A DNA stretch of 64,000 nt, from contig JAMYWO010000134.1 in NCBI GenBank assembly GCA_024220525.1, forward strand, positions 57,137 to 121,136, given 5' to 3'. A program made the position numbers and the translations under genes. Below the pieces are notes generated by a model, which saw nothing but the letters and a program-made list of their open reading frames with translations, was not told where the DNA came from and did not search any database. Origin of the DNA: Cochliopodium minus. Its lineage: Eukaryota > Discosea > Himatismenida > Cochliopodiidae. Shown here one piece after another: positions 11,167 to 21,940 of the stretch (positions are counted from its first letter, which is position 1; every line of letters begins with the position of its first letter).

Positions 11167-14100
11167 ATGAATCCAAATAATAATACTCCAAATGATACTA
11201 ATATCAATCCAAATAACAATTCTCCAAACAATACTAATATGAATAACACAAACAATACACCCAACACCACAAATACCCAAAACAATTTTTCAAGCAGTTT
11301 CACTATCCCAAATAATACTAACAATTCAATTCCATCTCATCAAAAGGGACATGTATTCGTAGCTCATGGAGATTTGAGAAAATTTTCTTTGGATGCATGG
11401 TTAATATCTCCACAGGTTAAAAAATAAAATATATATCCTTTTCTTAATTAATTCCCATCTATCATATTTACCCTTCAAAATATATTTTATTTATATTCCT
11501 TTAATCATTCTATATCTAGCTCAGAATATGGATGTTGAATCAAAACAAGAAAGGATTTGAAGGAAAAAGTATATATACAAGAACAAATAGCTTGATAGAA
11601 AGAGCAATAAAATGGCCAGATGAAAATAAGCCCCTTGTAAAACTAATTTAATTAAAAATTTTCATAATTTGACTTTTTTTCAGCCTTTTATTGTAAATAG
11701 ATCTGCTCAGGTTGTAGATAACTCGTTGAAACTGGCAGTGTATATGAAAAGAGTGATTAAAGAATTTTTAACATTAGCGTGGGAGGATATTATCAAAAAA
11801 AAAATTCCGCCTAGGAATAGGAGACACAAACATATCTTTGGTGTACCTCCAATCAACACTACAGTAGATTTTCATCAAACAGGTAAAAAAAAAAAATTAT
11901 CTAAAAATAAATTATTTAACAAAAAAATAAAATAAATTATTTAAAAAGGGGATGTTATTGTTTCAATTTTGGAGACTTTATACGAGTTTGCGGAAACAAA
12001 CAATTGTGATATCTTGTTTGCAACAATAGATGAAGTGATGTACACTTCCATCCAAAAGATCAGAATGGAGAGAAAGTATTTTTTTACAGAGTTGCCTCAT
12101 CCTCTAGCTAGAAAAGCAGTGATTCTATCCAATTATGCTCAATCTGGTAATCTTTCTTTGTTTATTGGTGCAGGTGTTAGTATAGGGTAAATTCTTTTTT
12201 CTTTTTTTAATTTTTTTGTTTGTTTCGTTTGATTTATTTATTAATTTTTTATGTTATTTATAACTAATTTTTTAGTGTTGGCCTTCCTTCTTGGGGTACT
12301 CTTATATCTGATCTTGAAAAAAAATGTAAAATGACTCCTTTTGAAATTGAAAAGGTGATGCTATTTAAATAACTTTTAAAAATAAAGATAAAAATTGAAG
12401 ATAAAAAAAAATCAAAAAAAAATAAAAAATAATAATAAACTGAAAATATTTTTTAATAGGCAAGCAAACTTAATTTTTTGGACAGAGCAAAATTGGTTGA
12501 CATCAGTCTTAAGAAACAATTCAACAAGACTTTGGCACATTCAATTGTAGAAATGCTGAGATCTGACATTCATTCTCTTAGTCACAGTCTGTTAGCTTCT
12601 CTCCCGTGTAATGAAGTGGTGACCACCAACTATGACACTTTGTTTGAGGAGGCGTGTAATATACAGGGTCGCAACAATATTTGTGTTTTGCCTTATGATC
12701 CTATCCCTCAAAAATCTTCAACGAGAAGTTCGAAGTGGATAATGAAAATGTAACAATTCTTTTTAAATTTATTGTTAATAATTACATTTTATTTTTATTT
12801 TTAAATGTTTTATTTTATCTTTATTTTTTTTAATTTTAAAAATAGGCACGGTTGTATTAATCATCCAGAGGTTAATAAAATTTTACTCTTCAACTCATTT
12901 TTTAAAATTTTCAATTTAAAAACTTTCTAAAAGGATATAGGTAAAAACCATACATTTTTAAAGTTAAATTTTAATATTTTTTTCTTATTTTTTAATAGTA
13001 TTGACTAGAGAACATTACATAAGATATGAAAACCACAAAAAAGCTTTGCAAGGAATTTTAGAATCATTGTTGGTAAAAAAAAAAAAAATTTTGCTTTTGT
13101 TTTTTTTCAATTTTTAATTTTTTTTTTCACAGTTGACAAAAAAGCTTTTGTTCGTTGGTTTTAGCTTGACTGATGACAATTTCATAAAAATAGTTGATTC
13201 TGTTAAACTAGTCAAGCAAATGATGAAGAATAAAAGTAAATAAATTAAAAAACATTTTAATAAATAAAAAAACATAAAATAAATTAAAAATAAATGAAAT
13301 ATAAACTAGATAATTTCAAAAATAAATTAAAATTAAAATTAAATAATTCTGAATAAGGTAAATCAATTCCGGAAGAATTGGGGACAGCTTTGCAAATATT
13401 TGAGGACACAACACTCAACAGACTTTGGGAGGGGGAGATGGATATCGTTTCAATGAAAGATTTAGGGGATGTAAATCCAAAAGGAGAAGATTACGCAGAA
13501 CCGAGCAGAATGTTAGAAATTTTTTTGGATTATTTGGCAATGAAGTAAAATATATTTTTTTTCATTTTAAAAGTTTTAATTTTTTTTTTTTATTACTTTT
13601 AGGAGTACATCTGTTTTGGCACATATTTTGGAAGATAGATTCTCGGGAGCTCTCTCCAGAGATGAAACAATTTTTAAACAGTATCTCAAAAATGTCCTCG
13701 AGAACACTCCTCAAGAAGTAAAAAAGACACAAACATTCGCAAAATTCATCGAACTTTTAAGAACCAAATTTAATGTACAAAAAAAATTTTATTTTTTTTT
13801 AATTTTTTTTAATTTTTTAATTTACTTTATAGATTGGAGAAAAAATTTTAGCAAAGAGACCCGTTATAACTTCTGTTGATTTGAGAGGAGCCAAATCTAA
13901 AATAGAGAACTTGCTTTTCTACAAAAGTATAGCTAATACCAAACCCCAAGAAAATGAAACTACCACTGAACAAAAAGTAGAAACCCAAAAAGTGGTGAGT
14001 GAAAAGGTATTGAGCAGGAAGGAAATAAGAAAAATGAAAAACAAAAAAAAGAGTAAAAGCAACACCACCATTCAGATTAATAACAATATTACTGTAAATA

Positions 14101-15137
14101 ATGTTGAAGTAATTATTGATGACAAAAATAATCTTAATGAAAATAATATTGATAACAATATTACTGTAAATAATGTTGAAGTAATTATTGATGATAAAAA
14201 TAATCTTAATGAATATAATATTAATAACAATACTACTGTAAATAATATTGAAGTAAAAAATAATGATAAAAATAATGATAATAATGTTATTAAAAATATT
14301 AGCGTAAATGATGTTGAAGTAAAAAATAATGATAATAGTAATAATCTTAATGAAAATAATGTAAATGTTAATATTAATTATGATGTTAATAGTAATCCCA
14401 CTTCTACTAGCAGTAATAATGAAAACAAAGATATTGATTCATCTACTTTTACACCTTCCAATCAGACACCCTCCATAGTTATCACTACAATTAACCTTAA
14501 TGTTAATCATAATCAAATGAATAAAGGTGTGATCATTGATAGTGTAAATGTTACTTCTTTGAATGAAATTGATTCAAATATCAATGATACTGTAGTTGAT
14601 AACTTTTTTCTTGCAAATAAAAAAGAAAATAATGATGAAAATAATAATATAAGTGACGAAATAAAAGAAGAAAATTTAAATGTAAACAAAGATAAAACAA
14701 TGAATGACTCCCAAAAAAATTTACTAACTGAACAACAAGATTCAAATTTGGTTGTTCTCGATGAAAAAAACACAACAGATTGTCTCGAGATCATTACCTC
14801 TTCTCTTTCCTCCACTTATGATAATATTGAAAATAAAACTCATAAAAATAGTGAAATGATTGAAAACAAAGAAAAAATGCATGTACAACAAGACACATTA
14901 CTAACAAAACAACAAGACTCCTTTCCCATATTTCCTAATGAAAAAATAGAGATAATAAAAAACTTAAGTACTCCTCAAATCATCCTCAATACAAATATTA
15001 ACGAAACAAAAGATGATCTCGAAACTTTCACCGTTTGTGTTCCCTCTCTAAATCAAAATGAAGAAAAAGGTGTAAATCATCAAACTCCTCCAAAAAATGA
15101 TGATTCATCTTCTGGTGAGAAAAAAGATGTTAAATAA
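11167..15137 (+). CDS. SIR2-like NAD-binding domain protein with N-terminal VFVAHGDL domain and Asn-rich tail
   Basis: Exons are 11167-11415, 11520-11636, 11684-11882, 11949-12186, 12276-12354, 12460-12749, 12846-12870, 12934-12940 (7 nt), 12999-13072, 13133-13235, 13358-13544, 13603-13774 and 13833-15137. Together they give 1014 aa in frame. After an Asn/Pro-rich start comes HVFVAHGDLRKFSLDAWLI, resembling the N-terminal domain that precedes SIR2 in some bacterial SIR2-family proteins. The SIR2-like domain then shows LFIGAGVSIGVGLPSW (NAD-binding loop), VVTTNYDTLFEEA (active-site Asn-Asp), MHGCI (catalytic-type His), TREHY and LLFVGFSLTDDNF. These belong to the bacterial defence-type SIR2 group (SIR2_2/Thoeris-like), not the histone-deacetylase sirtuins, whose zinc-binding CxxC pairs I do not see. 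The last 400 residues are Asn-rich and repetitive. NAD hydrolysis is an inference from the retained residues. Confidence 0.88.
14082..14370 (+). repeat. In-frame 72-bp tandem repeat in the SIR2-like protein tail
   Basis: The unit of 24 codons starts at 14082 and repeats at 14154. The two copies are nearly identical and encode NITVNNVEVIIDDKN-type sequence. Two further degenerate copies follow (about 14226 and 14292). The period is a multiple of three, so length changes keep the frame open. Confidence 0.9.
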
Positions 15138-15253
15138 AATATAAATTTTTTTTTTACATTTTTAAATTAATTCCTCTAAAAATTGTTTTTGGGTTACATT
15201 TCTTGAAAGATTTAAATTAAAATTAAAAAAAAATTGAGTTTTGACCAAAAGAA

Positions 15254-15640
15254 ATGTCCAAAAGCGAAACATCCAAAAGCGAAACTTCCAAAAGTGAGAA
15301 ATCCAAAGATTCCAATCCCATTATCGATACTCCCCAAAAGATCCAAGAGATTCCCATCAAAAGAAGCAATCTCACCACCATTATGTCAAGCGAAGATGAT
15401 ATAGTGTATTCTGATTTTTCTATCAATAAAAGAAAGAGAGGCAGCGACAAAGAGAAGATGTACAAGAAGATCATCCAGATATCTGAAGATCAAATCTCCT
15501 CTCTCAAGGATCAAATCAACTCGATGGAGGGAATGATTTCTTTTTTGAAGGCCCAAAACTTTTCTTTGCAACAACATCTCTTTGAGAAAAATCAATTCTT
15601 CGAGAAATTGATAGTGAGGGAGGTTGAAAAAGATAAATAA
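15254..15640 (+). CDS. Small basic coiled-coil protein
   Basis: Single exon, 128 aa. It opens with three near-perfect SKSET repeats, then a Ser/Pro/Ile-rich segment. A basic cluster (NKRKRGSDKEK) leads directly into a helical region with regular hydrophobic spacing (ISSLKDQINSMEGMISFL, then LQQHLFEKNQFFEKLI), consistent with a coiled coil. The basic-then-zipper order is reminiscent of a bZIP factor. However, the classic NxxAAxxCR basic motif is absent, so I do not call it one. The gene starts 117 bp after the SIR2-like gene on the same strand. Confidence 0.65.
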   Translation: MSKSETSKSETSKSEKSKDSNPIIDTPQKIQEIPIKRSNLTTIMSSEDDIVYSDFSINKRKRGSDKEKMYKKIIQISEDQISSLKDQINSMEGMISFLKAQNFSLQQHLFEKNQFFEKLIVREVEKDK

Positions 15641-15808
15641 ATTTTTATTTTTTGAAATTTAATGTAAAAAATAAATTTTTTTTTGTTTGAATCAAAATTA
15701 TGGGAAATTTGGTTATCATAATTATTTGCTTTTATCTCTTTCTTCTTGTTCTGATTTGAAAATAAATGAAAAAAATAATAAAAATTGAAAAGAAAAAGTT
15801 TATAAAAA

Positions 15809-16240
15809 ATGAGCACTGATGTTATTAAAGAATTAGTAGAAGCATTGAGAGATCCAGAAGGTAAATTTATAAAAATATTTAAAATATGTTGAATCTTTCC
15901 AAAATATATAAAAGTTTGTGTGTTTATAAAAATTAATATCTCTTGAATAATAAAGAGTATGCAATAATATATTATAATCATCTTATATTTACTTCTATTC
16001 AAAGATAAGGATCTTGCAAAAAAAATATTTGAAAGATTTGATGAAGATAAAAATGGACAACTCACAAAATCAGAATTCTTGCTTTTCATGAGTGCATTCG
16101 GAAAATCAGTAAAGGGAGATGAATTCAAAGAAGACGAAAAATTCAAACAATGGGCAGAATCCAGCTTCGATTCAAGCGATACTGATAAAAGTGGAGCAAT
16201 TACCTTTGATGAATTTCACCAATTTTTGATTGATGTTTAA
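15809..16240 (+). CDS. Small EF-hand calcium-binding protein
   Basis: Exons 15809-15860 and 16005-16240 give 95 aa in frame. Two EF-hand loops are visible: DEDKNGQLTKSE and DTDKSGAITFDE. Both have acidic residues at positions 1, 3 and 12, Gly at 6 and a hydrophobic residue at 8, so both should bind calcium. The short N-terminus (MSTDVIKELVEALRDPE) forms the first helix. There is no signal peptide or membrane segment. The protein is probably a cytosolic calcium sensor or buffer. Similar small two-EF-hand proteins are common in amoebae. Confidence 0.9.
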
Positions 16241-16410
16241 GAAATAATTAAATAAGCATTTCAAAAGTAATATTGATTATGTTAAATAGATAATATCTTT
16301 ATTTTTTTTGAAAAGTAAAATTTTGCTTTTTATTTTAAATAGTTTTTATATTCGAATTTATCCAAAAAAGTGATGTTAATCAAAACGAGAGCTTTTTTTT
16401 TTTTTTTGAT

Positions 16411-17045
16411 TTAATTAATTGATTTCGTCTCTAATTTATTACTGTTGAACTCTGGGGCTGTTGTTGAAGAAGATTTGGTTTTTTTAGAGTAATCATTGTA
16501 ACTGAAGACAGCTATAATGCATAGACTCCAGACGAGAGAAGTGATGTTAAGGAGGAAAAAGATGGTAAAGGTGGAAGTGATGGAGTTTTGGATGCTCCTG
16601 AAAGCATTGGAGATTTCCAATGAAAAACAAAGCAAGATATCGACCAAAGCTACTAACAAAATGACAATGAAAACGATGTATCCTTTTCTTTTTGAGTTTT
16701 GATTGTTTGATTTAATATCACTGAAAATGTTGAGCCTTTTGATCAAAATTACAATGGAGATCATATAGTAAAGTCCGCATGATCCCAAAGTTACACAAAC
16801 CACTATGACAGATGCAACCACTATGTTTCTTGAGTAATTGTATGTGAACCCATAAACTGAAATAGTGATATTAGCAACTGCATACAAAGCCTTTTAAAAA
16901 AATTTTTTTGATGGACATACAAGAAGTTTAATAGATTAATATTTTAAATGTTATTGTTACCAATATGATCCCAAAAACAACATAATTCACTTTTCTTATC
17001 AAATATTTCTTCGAAGAGGCTCTTTTACTGAAAATATAATTCCTA
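16411..17045 (-). pseudogene. Detached C-terminal half of a PA-domain multi-TM receptor
   Basis: Two exons (about 16980-17045 and 16411-16898) encode KRASSKKYLIRKV followed by at least four hydrophobic segments and a polar tail. They include VIVVCVTLGSCGLYYMISIV, YIVFIVILLVALVDILL and FFLLNITSLVWSLCIIAVF. The sequence aligns segment by segment with the last third of the intact gene at 19153-21247 (for example SVYGFTYNYS against TVYGFTWNFT, and LIKRL shared). The ORFs themselves are open, but no signal peptide or PA domain belonging to this copy is intact. The matching N-terminal remnants lie at 17635-18960, beyond a small plus-strand gene. It may be the 3' end of a gene broken by that insertion, or it may still be expressed as a short membrane protein. 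Confidence 0.6.
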
Positions 17046-17230
17046 ATTTATGCTGAAAAAAAACAATTCTTTCTACGTAAAAATCACAAATTAATAAGAT
17101 AAAGTGACCACAATTAGAAACGATATCGTTCGGTGCATTTATGCACAGCAGTATAATAATCAAATTCAGTCATTTTAATCAAAATGTATTGCTATATTTT
17201 CTCAAATATATATTTCAGAAATAAAAAAAA

Positions 17231-17611
17231 ATGCATATCCAAAAATCAGATCCTCTTGGAATTTTACAAGAAAATTGGAAATTTTGCTATGGAGAATATA
17301 AGAATTGGAACAAAAATGACAAGAAAGTGATTTTTTTTGATGAAAAAATCAATAATCCAATGATTATTGGCAAATTTAAAAACTTTAAAGTAGTAAAGCT
17401 GAAAGATGGCAGTTATATTTTGATGGGAATCAAAAAAGCACTTATTATCATCAAACCCAATAACAAATACTTTGAAGAAGCAATACAAGAACTGAAGGAA
17501 TATGATCTCAAATCTTCTTTTCAAGTTGTTTTGTTGAAGTCTCCACATTCTTTAAAATTCAAAAATAACAACTATGACACCTATTTCATTTTGTTTATGA
17601 AAAAAATTTAA
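17231..17611 (+). CDS. Unrecognised small protein lying within the receptor remnant
   Basis: An intact single-exon frame of 126 aa, ATG at 17231. It is well mixed in composition, unlike random AT-rich frames (DPLGILQENWKFCYGEY, VKLKDGSYILMGIKKAL). Alternating strands and a helix (KYFEEAIQELKEYD) suggest a small alpha/beta fold. No signal peptide or membrane segment is seen. It sits on the opposite strand between the two halves of a decayed PA-TM receptor gene, with its stop only 23 bp from the remnant. This suggests an insertion. I do not recognise a family. Confidence 0.6.
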   Translation: MHIQKSDPLGILQENWKFCYGEYKNWNKNDKKVIFFDEKINNPMIIGKFKNFKVVKLKDGSYILMGIKKALIIIKPNNKYFEEAIQELKEYDLKSSFQVVLLKSPHSLKFKNNNYDTYFILFMKKI

Positions 17612-17634
17612 CATTAAAGATCAATTTTAATAAT

Positions 17635-18960
17635 TCACAATGAGAAGCTATTCATTTTATATAAAGAGAAAAAGATTCCAATTGCAAATAAAAATGTGGC
17701 CAATAGATTTGAGATCTCTGCCATGATCAAGTTAAGACAATCAAAATAACCATCATCTTTTGATCTACCCATGAATGCTACCAAGTTTAAAAATACGAAA
17801 ACGCAAGCTATTATGATCCACATTAATAAGAAATCAAAAAAGAAATGAAAACTTTTTTCTCCTTACAAAATAAGAAGCTGTTTGGAATTGATTGACACTT
17901 CCAAACCACTTTCTATAACCTTGAAGATCCAAAACCATTATCGCATCAACAATTCCCGCTTATTATAATAAGGTGTTTGAAAAATAAATTTTTAAAAGAA
18001 AAAAATAAAAAAGCACTTATACAGTAAACAACCATTCCCACTAGAATTTTAGGTATCGTAATTTTCAAACCATCCTCTCTGAAAAATAGAATCATTTTTG
18101 ATCAATGCTACACATGCGTAAATAATATTCAAAATGAAAAAAGTGATTGTTCCAAAGTTGATGAGTCTTTTGTTAGTTTTGTTTCATATTCGTCTTTATC
18201 TGCACTAAATATTGCTAATGTTGCTCTTTTGTAAAAAATAATAAATCTGTTTTTAAAAATAAATTGAATTGAATTTGTTTTATAATTCTTACTGTGGTGG
18301 GTTTTTCAATCCTTTTCATAAAATAATAAAAATTAAAAATTAATAAAAAATTATCTTTTTTATAAAGTTAATTTTTGCCATTTGTTGCCAATATTCTTGT
18401 TAAAGATTGCATATCTTCGACAGATATACATACCGCAGGTATTTTATTTTTGAAATATTTTGATCTTTAATCTCTGGTATTGCAAATCCTGTCATTAATC
18501 AAAGGATATTTCAAAATAATCAAAAATTTATTTTGAAATTTTTTACAACCACACTTGATCTGTGACAACTATTGCGGCTATAGCTCCTGCATTTCTTAAC
18601 AAAAGAAAAAAAAAATTTAAAAAAGAAATAAATTTTTTAATATAGAAAGATGAGAAAGATAAATATTACTGTGCAACCTCGGAAAGGTAAAATGATTTAA
18701 GGATGAAATATTCTCATTTGATAGGGATGTCCAAAAATATTACAACAGTTTAAATTTTGTAAGTAAAAATATTATATCCGCTAACAAAGTTGTAACATTT
18801 GGACATGTCTACTCATTTGATTTTTTTTTTATTTTCATTACCTCTATATGTTTTTCGGCACATCTTGAATTTTGACAAAGAATTGAATTTAAAAAACATC
18901 CTCATAGAACTAATTCCACCACAGAATTAATAAATTCATTATGTTATTTTCTTTTAAAAT
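17635..18960 (-). pseudogene. Decayed PA-domain multi-TM receptor copy
   Basis: This copy is clearly homologous to the intact gene at 19153-21247, including exon structure and the 8-nt microexon (18670-18677). It carries several lesions. Its PA-domain exon has an in-frame TAA where the intact copy has GCG (ICNTRD-stop against ICNTRDA, near 18464). The ATLAIFSADKDEYETKL exon lost one base, shifting the next TM helix out of frame (near 18165). The first PA exon around 18900-18935 no longer reads. The AGIVDAIMVLDLQGYRKW exon at 17885-17960 is still open, and a terminal frame with two hydrophobic segments ends at 17635. I call it a pseudogene. Its 3' part may be the fragment at 16411-17045. Confidence 0.75.
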
Positions 18961-19152
18961 TAGTTCAATGTTTGACAATGTTCTCTTTGTTAATTAAATT
19001 TCATTTTTTTTTAAATCCAGAAATTGTTTTATATTTTAATTTCTTTGATTCTTTGATACTTATGAAGAAAGAAAACAATTTTCTTTAAATTCTGCAAACA
19101 ATATTTCTGAACACACCATTTTATTTTATCAAATTTTTGAATTAAATTAATT

Positions 19153-21247
19153 TTACAGATTATCATCATGAAACTCGTTGAAACTTTTCTTTTTCTTCTT
19201 TGAAAAATCACTCAAACTAAAAACAACAAGTAAACAGACACTAAAAACGAGACAAATGATGTTGATAAGAAAAAAAAAAATAAAGTGATTTTCTATGGGA
19301 ACTTGAATATCTCTAATTGTTAAAAGAATAACTAACACGAGGACAAATATGACGTCTAGAGTTGCAATTAACAAAATTACGATGAGAATAGTGTACTTTC
19401 TTTTGTTTTCATTTTCGTTGTCTGATTTGTTAGACGAGAAAGAATAGAGTCTTTTGATAAGAACAATAGTTGCAAAAATGTAGAAAATGATGCAAAAAGC
19501 TAATAAAAAAAAGAAAAGAAATAAAAGAGAAAGGAAATTATAAAAAGAAAAATTTTTTTACAAAATGTGCAACAAAATCTAACTGCCGAGGCTATTGCAA
19601 TGTCATTTGTAAAATTCCAAGTAAATCCATATACAGTAAAAATGATGTTCGTAATAGTGAATAAAACCTTTTCACAAAAATAAAATATAATAATTAAAAT
19701 TCTACATGTTTTGGCCGAATTGAAAAAAACTCTTTTACCAAAACTGTTCCACAGATTGAGTAGTTAAGTATTTTGTAAAATTTTTTTTTCGCTGAAGTTT
19801 TTGCAACAGTTTTTGCAACAAAAAAAGTGAAAATTAAAAACATGTAAGGAGATAAAGCTATGAAGAAAAAAAAAAGTTAGAATTAAATATATCTTAAAAT
19901 AAAAAAAAATGATTCAAAAATAATGTTACACAAAAAGAAGAAATTGGCCAACGTATAGAACTGCACAGTAGAAGCATACCATTTTCTATATCCATTCATA
20001 TCCAAGGCCATTAAAGAAAACACAATTCCGGCTTTAAAAAAAAAATCAATATATTAATAAAAAATTATTAAATAAAAAGAAAAAAAAGAAAAATAATAAT
20101 TAAATATTATTCAAAAACAAAAGTAAAGAATTAAAGAAATAAAAGAAATAAAAAATATTTTAAAAAAAAAATCATACTGCAAACAACCAATCCTAAAAGC
20201 AATTTTGGAACTGTTATTCTAAACCCATCGGCTCTGATAATTAGAATTAATCTAACCAGAGCCAAAAAAGCGTATATCACATTCAAAATGAAAAAAGTGA
20301 TTGTTCCAAAGTTGATGAGTCTTCTGTTTAGTTTTGTTTCGTATTCATCTGGATCAGCACTAAATATCGCTATTGTTGCTCTTTTTATTAATAATAAAAG
20401 AAAAACAATAATTTTTTTTTAAAAAAAATTTACTGTGGAGGGGTTTTTAATCCTTTTGAATAGGGAAGTGATTATTTACTTTCAAAAAACATCCTAGTTT
20501 GTTAAAGTGAAAAATATTACCGTTAGATACCAATATCCTTGTTAATGTTTGCATATCTTCAAGATTGATGCATACTGCTGGTATTATGTTTTTGAAATGT
20601 TTTGATCTCGCATCTCTTGTATTGCAAATTCTTTTTTCAAAAAGAGAAAATATTCAATATAATACATTTTAATTTCTGGTTTTTACTTCCACATGAAATC
20701 TGTCACAATAATCACAGCCAAAGCTCCTGCATTTCTAAAATTTATGATTTTCAAAACAAAAATTTGTAGTATAAACATCAAATAATGAAAGGTAAAGATT
20801 ATAAGGAAGAAAGAATTACTGTGCAACCTATATATTGTATTTATTTGAATAGAATAATTAAAATCCTTATCAGCACAATTTTTTTTAATTATTACCTCAA
20901 TATGTTTCTCAGTGGCACATCCTCCAAATGGAGCGAGAATTGCAATTGAATTATTCAAAATTGCATTTGGTGGTGCTCTAAACATAAATTTTCAAATTGT
21001 GAAATTTATTTTTTCAAATTTTCAATTTTTTTTACATCGAACAAGATTGAAGTTCCTTTTGTGTTGTACCCATCATTCCAATATAAGTTATTATTTTACC
21101 ATTTTCTATCTTATTTTTATTTCCAATAAAAGCAGGTGTGAAAATATGGAGCATCGTTCCATTTTGGAGGAGAATTTCGATTGAAGCTGAATTTATAATC
21201 AACATCATAAATATCATGACGGTTATCCTCGAACATGAATTAATCAT
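19153..21247 (-). CDS. PA-domain multi-transmembrane receptor-like protein
   Basis: The N-terminal signal peptide (MINSCSRITVMIFMMLIIN, start 21247) is followed by a protease-associated (PA) domain split over four exons. Its motifs read AILAPFGGCATEKHIE, VAQ (from an 8-nt microexon at 20820-20827), NAGALAVIIVTD, and IPAVCINLEDMQTLTRIL. The microexon restores the frame exactly at the expected VAQNAGA motif. Then come roughly seven hydrophobic segments: FGTITFFILNVIYAFLALV, VPKLLLGLVVC, AGIVFSLMALDMNGYRKW, MFLIFTFFVA and others, ending in FFLINIICLVFSVCLLVVF and a Lys/Ser-rich tail (stop at 19153). A PA ectodomain plus a 7TM-like bundle suggests a receptor or sorting protein. It lacks the YD and GxGD motifs of signal-peptide-peptidase-like proteases and any RING. 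Confidence 0.78.
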
Positions 21248-21940
21248 TTTCTTAGCAAAACTTTTTTATTTTTTTTGAAATTATTGTTTAAATTTATAAA
21301 ATTATTCTCCTTTATCCTTTCTTGAGAAAATGATATAAACATTTCGAACCAAGTAAATTAAATTTTTTTTTCAAACAATCAATTGGTCTTGAAAACTTTT
21401 TATCCATATTAATTAATTAATACTTCATGGTGGAACAGAATCCTATTTTAACTTTCGAGAGTGTTTTCGGTTATGATGCTCTGTTTTATCAGAAACATCT
21501 TTATCAAAAAAGTTTTTTTAGATTTATTTTTTATAAAATAATTTAAATAAAAATTGTTTCTGTTGTATATTTTTACAATTGGATATTCTGATTCATAATT
21601 AGATTCACTAAAGATAGATAGATATTTGGATAATTCAATAATGGTAAAATATTTGGGAATTGAAGAAATTCGATATCATTAATTCAAAAACAATTTTAGG
21701 AATTTCAAAATGAAATCAGGATATTGTATGAGGTACTCTTTTCAAATAAAATAATGTTTATTTTGAAAATCTTTGTCAAGAATTAAATATCAGCCATATA
21801 ATTAATAATTAGAATATAATATTTTTAACATCAATGAAATTGATAAGATGATATTATCATTGTTTATGTTGATGAATGTTGTCATTTTTGATAACAATTT
21901 TTCATTTTTAATATAAAATTTAAAATTTAATATATTAAAG
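21248..21940. other. Divergent intergenic region
   Basis: Spacer between the PA-TM receptor gene (minus strand) and the first LRR gene (plus strand). It is AT-rich but less monotonous than other spacers. No exon with both splice signals and a credible frame was found. Confidence 0.5.

Noticed and set aside
11949-13240. Histone-deacetylase-type sirtuin
   Set aside because: No zinc-binding CxxC pairs, and the GAGVSIGVGLPSW/TTNYD/MHG pattern is that of SIR2-like NADase proteins.
15254-15640. bZIP transcription factor
   Set aside because: A basic cluster precedes a coiled coil, but the N-x-x-A-A-x-x-C/S-R signature is absent.
19153-21247. Signal-peptide-peptidase-like protease (PA plus TM)
   Set aside because: No YD or GxGD catalytic motifs in any TM segment.
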